Shown here piece after piece: positions 61,675 to 63,287 of a stretch of DNA of 63,287 nt (position 1 is its first letter; every line of letters starts with the position of its first letter). Under the pieces are notes generated by a model. That model saw only the letters and a list, made by a program, of their open reading frames with translations. It ran no database searches and was not told where the DNA came from. A program made the position numbers and the translations under genes. This DNA is from an uncultured Acidimicrobiaceae bacterium (lineage in GTDB: Bacteria; Actinomycetota; Acidimicrobiia; Spongiisociales; UBA5794): assembly GCA_947259365.1 (NCBI GenBank), contig CAMYMC010000042.1, forward strand, positions 108,310-171,596, written 5' to 3'.

Positions 61675-62091
61675 ATGTGGCGGCGACTGATCGTCGGGTG
61701 GATCGTTGTGGTGTCTCTGGCAGGTGCGTGCACCAGCTCGGATCGATCTTCTGCCCCCGCTGTGACCGATCCGGTCGCGTCGGCGCTGACTGGATCAGTG
61801 GGGCCAACCGTGCCAACGGAGGTCACTGTGGCGCGTGCCGTTCCCGACGACGTGACTCGAGTCTTCCGTAGTCCCGGCGATGCTGCGATCTTCGCGGCGC
61901 GGGCTCACCGCGCTGGTCTTCGGAACGCGCAGGTGACCCACATGGTGGCGATCTACGCCGACGACACAACTGTGGATCTCCGCGTCGAAGTCACCGCAGA
62001 CGGGTTCTGCCACTGGTACGGCGTCGGCGGACAGGTCCAGGAAGGGGCGCTGGAATGGCGGGCTAGCCCTGCCGGTCCCTGCCAGAACTAA
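61675..62091 (+). CDS. Small predicted lipoprotein
   Basis: A 138-residue exported protein beginning MWRRLIVGWIVVVSLAGAC; the lipobox LAGAC places Cys at residue 19. The mature part has a Ser/Thr/Pro-rich linker and a domain with strands VAIYADDTTVDLRVEV and WYGVGGQVQEGALEW and two further Cys residues. No family is recognised. It lies alone between two toxin-antitoxin modules. Confidence 0.65.
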   Translation: MWRRLIVGWIVVVSLAGACTSSDRSSAPAVTDPVASALTGSVGPTVPTEVTVARAVPDDVTRVFRSPGDAAIFAARAHRAGLRNAQVTHMVAIYADDTTVDLRVEVTADGFCHWYGVGGQVQEGALEWRASPAGPCQN

Positions 62092-62176
62092 CTCCTCCAC
62101 CAGCGATCGACACCCAACGTGAGCACTCGATACGTGCCGTTATGCGTGGTTCGGCGATGTGATTGTCATGGCTCCG

Positions 62177-62192
62177 TATTGGTGATCGGCGC
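62177..62192. repeat. Left copy of a direct repeat flanking the Phd/RelE module
   Basis: TATTGGTGATCGGCGC here and TATTTGGTGATCGGTGC at 62881-62897 differ by one inserted T and one substitution. The pair brackets the toxin-antitoxin module. Confidence 0.45.
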
Positions 62193-62225
62193 TGGTGAAG
62201 CTCAGTGGGGTCCTGCCAAGGTGGG

Positions 62226-62253
62226 TTGACCGTGACCGCTATCAGACTATAAT
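62226..62253 (+). promoter_or_regulatory. Consensus promoter of the Phd/RelE operon
   Basis: TTGACC (62226-62231), a 16-base spacer and a perfect TATAAT (62248-62253). Transcription should begin about seven bases later, at or next to the A of the ATG at 62261, so the message is predicted to be leaderless. No ribosome binding site is present. Confidence 0.8.
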
Positions 62254-62260
62254 TTTGGTC

Positions 62261-62548
62261 ATGTCAAGAACGCTTCCGCTATCCGAAGTCAAAGCCAAAC
62301 TGTCAGAGGTCGTCGACGAGATCGTCACCACCCAGGAACGAGTCACCGTTACCCGAAACGGGCGTCCGGTTGCAGTACTGCTCAGCCCAGACGATTTGGA
62401 GGCCATCGAAGAGACGTTGGCGATCCTCTCGGACCCAGCAGCCATGCGTGAGATCGAGCGAGGTCGGGCAGCAATTGCCAGCGGTGACGTTGCCACCAAA
62501 GACGAGATCGAGGCGCTGCGTATCCAGCTCCGCTCCAAGACAGCGTGA
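62261..62548 (+). CDS. Phd/YefM family antitoxin
   Basis: A 95-residue antitoxin. The DNA-binding and dimerisation N-terminus reads LPLSEVKAKLSEVVDEIVTTQERVTVTRNGRPVAVLLSPDDLEAIEETL, typical of Phd/YefM; only its ends and centre are quoted as motifs here: VKAKLSEVV, TRNGRPVAVL and DLEAIEETL. The C-terminal acidic helix neutralises the toxin. Its stop overlaps the toxin start by four bases (GTGA). It is expressed from a near-consensus promoter directly upstream. Confidence 0.92.
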   Translation: MSRTLPLSEVKAKLSEVVDEIVTTQERVTVTRNGRPVAVLLSPDDLEAIEETLAILSDPAAMREIERGRAAIASGDVATKDEIEALRIQLRSKTA

Positions 62549-62820
62549 CCGAAGCGCATTGGGTACTGATCGTCGCTGGCCCTGCGAGGCGAGCCATTGA
62601 TCGACTTCCCGACAAGATCGCACTGGCCGTCCTGGACTACCTCGTTGGTCCCCTGCTCGAGAACCCACACCGGGTAGGCAAGGCGCTACTAGGTGATCTT
62701 GCCGGACTTCACTCAGCAAGAGTTGGGGCCTACCGCATCGTCTACGAGATCAACCAGGACAGCCACACGGTTCGCGTCATCTACATCGACCATCGAGCAG
62801 ACATCTACCGGCCACGCTGA
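62545..62820 (+). CDS. relE: RelE/ParE family toxin
   Basis: A 91-residue toxin starting at GTG, with the family pattern ARRAIDRLPDKIALAVLDYL, NPHRVGKALLGDLAGLHSAR and GAYRIVYEINQDSHTVRVIYIDHRADIYR. The basic C-terminal residues (YRIVYE, HRADIYR) match ribosome-dependent mRNA-cleaving RelE toxins. It is paired with the Phd-type antitoxin just upstream. Confidence 0.92.
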   Translation: MTEAHWVLIVAGPARRAIDRLPDKIALAVLDYLVGPLLENPHRVGKALLGDLAGLHSARVGAYRIVYEINQDSHTVRVIYIDHRADIYRPR

Positions 62821-63272
62821 CCAAACCGCACTCGTAGGTGCCGATCCAGCGCGCTCGACCCACGGGGCGTTCGTGTCCGGTATTTGGTGATCGGTGCGCT
62901 TGAGGAAGCAGACCGGAGGCTTCGTCGCCGGTCTCAGCAATATCGCGGCAGCCGCCGCTACGGGCTCGGCGAACTAGCCGACCGAGCCGGTGGCTTCGCT
63001 ACCCGACGTCGCGGCGCGGACTGGCATTGCTCCGGCGAGACGTGTGGACGGCGAGGAAGGCGTCGACGGTTCTTTCGATGTCGGTTGGTGCGATGTGTTG
63101 GCCGTCGAAGAGGCGTTGGTAGAGGGACCTTCTGGCAGCTAGCGCGGCCTAGAGGTTGGGGTCGACGTTGGGGGGTCGGGTGTGTCGCGGCGTCGGTGCG
63201 GGTCGTGCGCCTCCAGCTTCGATGGCTGCGCGCCCATACAATTGACCCATCGCCCCCAGAGGAGTCAGCAGC
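62821..63272. other. Gene-poor stretch with decayed coding fragment
   Basis: About 450 bases without an intact gene. The plus-strand open frame of 130 codons is Arg/Gly-rich and unlike a protein. On the minus strand, 62995-63180 reads as protein-like sequence (VDPNL, stop, AALAARRSLYQRLFDGQHIA then TDIERTVDAFLAVHTSRR) broken by an in-frame TAG, suggesting the C-terminal remnant of a gene. A repeat copy lies at 62881-62897. Confidence 0.5.
62881..62897. repeat. Right copy of the repeat flanking the Phd/RelE module
   Basis: Partner of 62177-62192. The spacing places the two copies about 80 bases outside either end of the module. Confidence 0.45.
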
Positions 63273-63287
63273 ATGATCGGCGCCATC
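63273..63287 (+). CDS. Start of a gene cut by the window edge
   Basis: The last 15 bases read ATG ATC GGC GCC ATC, giving M-I-G-A-I, with GAGGAG eight bases upstream and a possible -10 (TACAAT, 63237-63242). The beginning MIGAI is typical of ADP-ribosylglycohydrolases (MxGAIxGDxxGS), but five residues cannot prove this. Confidence 0.4.

Noticed and set aside
62884-63276. A 130-codon plus-strand frame at the right end
   Set aside because: Composition is Arg/Gly-rich without secondary-structure pattern, and the opposite strand reads more like protein.

Overview
The window is high-GC DNA from an actinobacterium and contains the chromosomal replication origin. The gene order cca, (pseudokinase), sigM-like, anti-sigma, trxB, trxA, cwlM-like, parB, parA, rsmG, jag, yidC, yidD, rnpA, rpmH | dnaA, dnaN, recF, DUF721/dciA-like, gyrB, gyrA, DUF3566 is the classic actinobacterial oriC neighbourhood. 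Surface proteins with cysteine-bearing SLH-like repeats (GCNPPxNDxFCP...TRGQMAAFL) suggest a deep-branching lineage such as Acidimicrobiia or relatives; that placement is inference from family knowledge, not a computed phylogeny. No rRNA, tRNA, CRISPR array, transposase or phage gene was recognised.

Layout. 0-5.4 kb: CCA-adding enzyme, RNase HI with a zinc ribbon, PilT ATPase, histone-deacetylase-like amidohydrolase and a GNAT acetyltransferase. 5.4-11.1 kb: a membrane pseudokinase like the C-terminal part of mycobacterial MviN/MurJ but with no MurJ attached, an ECF sigma/anti-sigma pair, thioredoxin reductase and thioredoxin, and a catalytically dead CwlM-like amidase. 11.1-16.0 kb, minus strand: the parAB-rsmG-jag-yidC-yidD-rnpA-rpmH block with a parS-like site before rsmG. 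16.0-25.9 kb, plus strand: dnaA, the oriC region with DnaA-box-like repeats, dnaN, recF, a DciA-like gene, gyrB, gyrA and a DUF3566 membrane protein.

25.9-33.8 kb: a lipoprotein, a pepP operon, then a cobalamin riboswitch followed by a btuFCD importer whose first ribosome binding site lies in a strong hairpin; a VIT1/CCC1-type transporter and a cyclic-nucleotide-binding protein follow. 33.9-49.3 kb is a mixed metabolic stretch: a GntR DNA-binding domain fused to a solute-binding-protein-like domain, a secreted tripeptidyl-peptidase-like hydrolase, PPK2, ketol-acid reductoisomerase, a lone ABC ATPase, an orphan molybdenum hydroxylase large subunit, an ABC-2 exporter pair, several dehydrogenases, a SnoaL-like protein and an acyl-CoA dehydrogenase.

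49.6-56.4 kb holds two secreted proteins sharing the SLH-like repeat: one joins a polysaccharide-lyase-like domain to a right-handed beta-helix, the other is a metallophosphatase. They flank a haloalkane dehalogenase-like enzyme and a cholesterol-oxidase-like GMC flavoprotein. 56.4-60.5 kb has small proteins, a LuxR-type HTH remnant, an alpha/beta hydrolase and a large membrane protein. The right end (60.6-63.3 kb) is gene-poor accessory DNA with two toxin-antitoxin modules (MazEF-like and Phd/RelE-like), a small lipoprotein and gene debris, ending at the first codons of a gene cut by the window edge.
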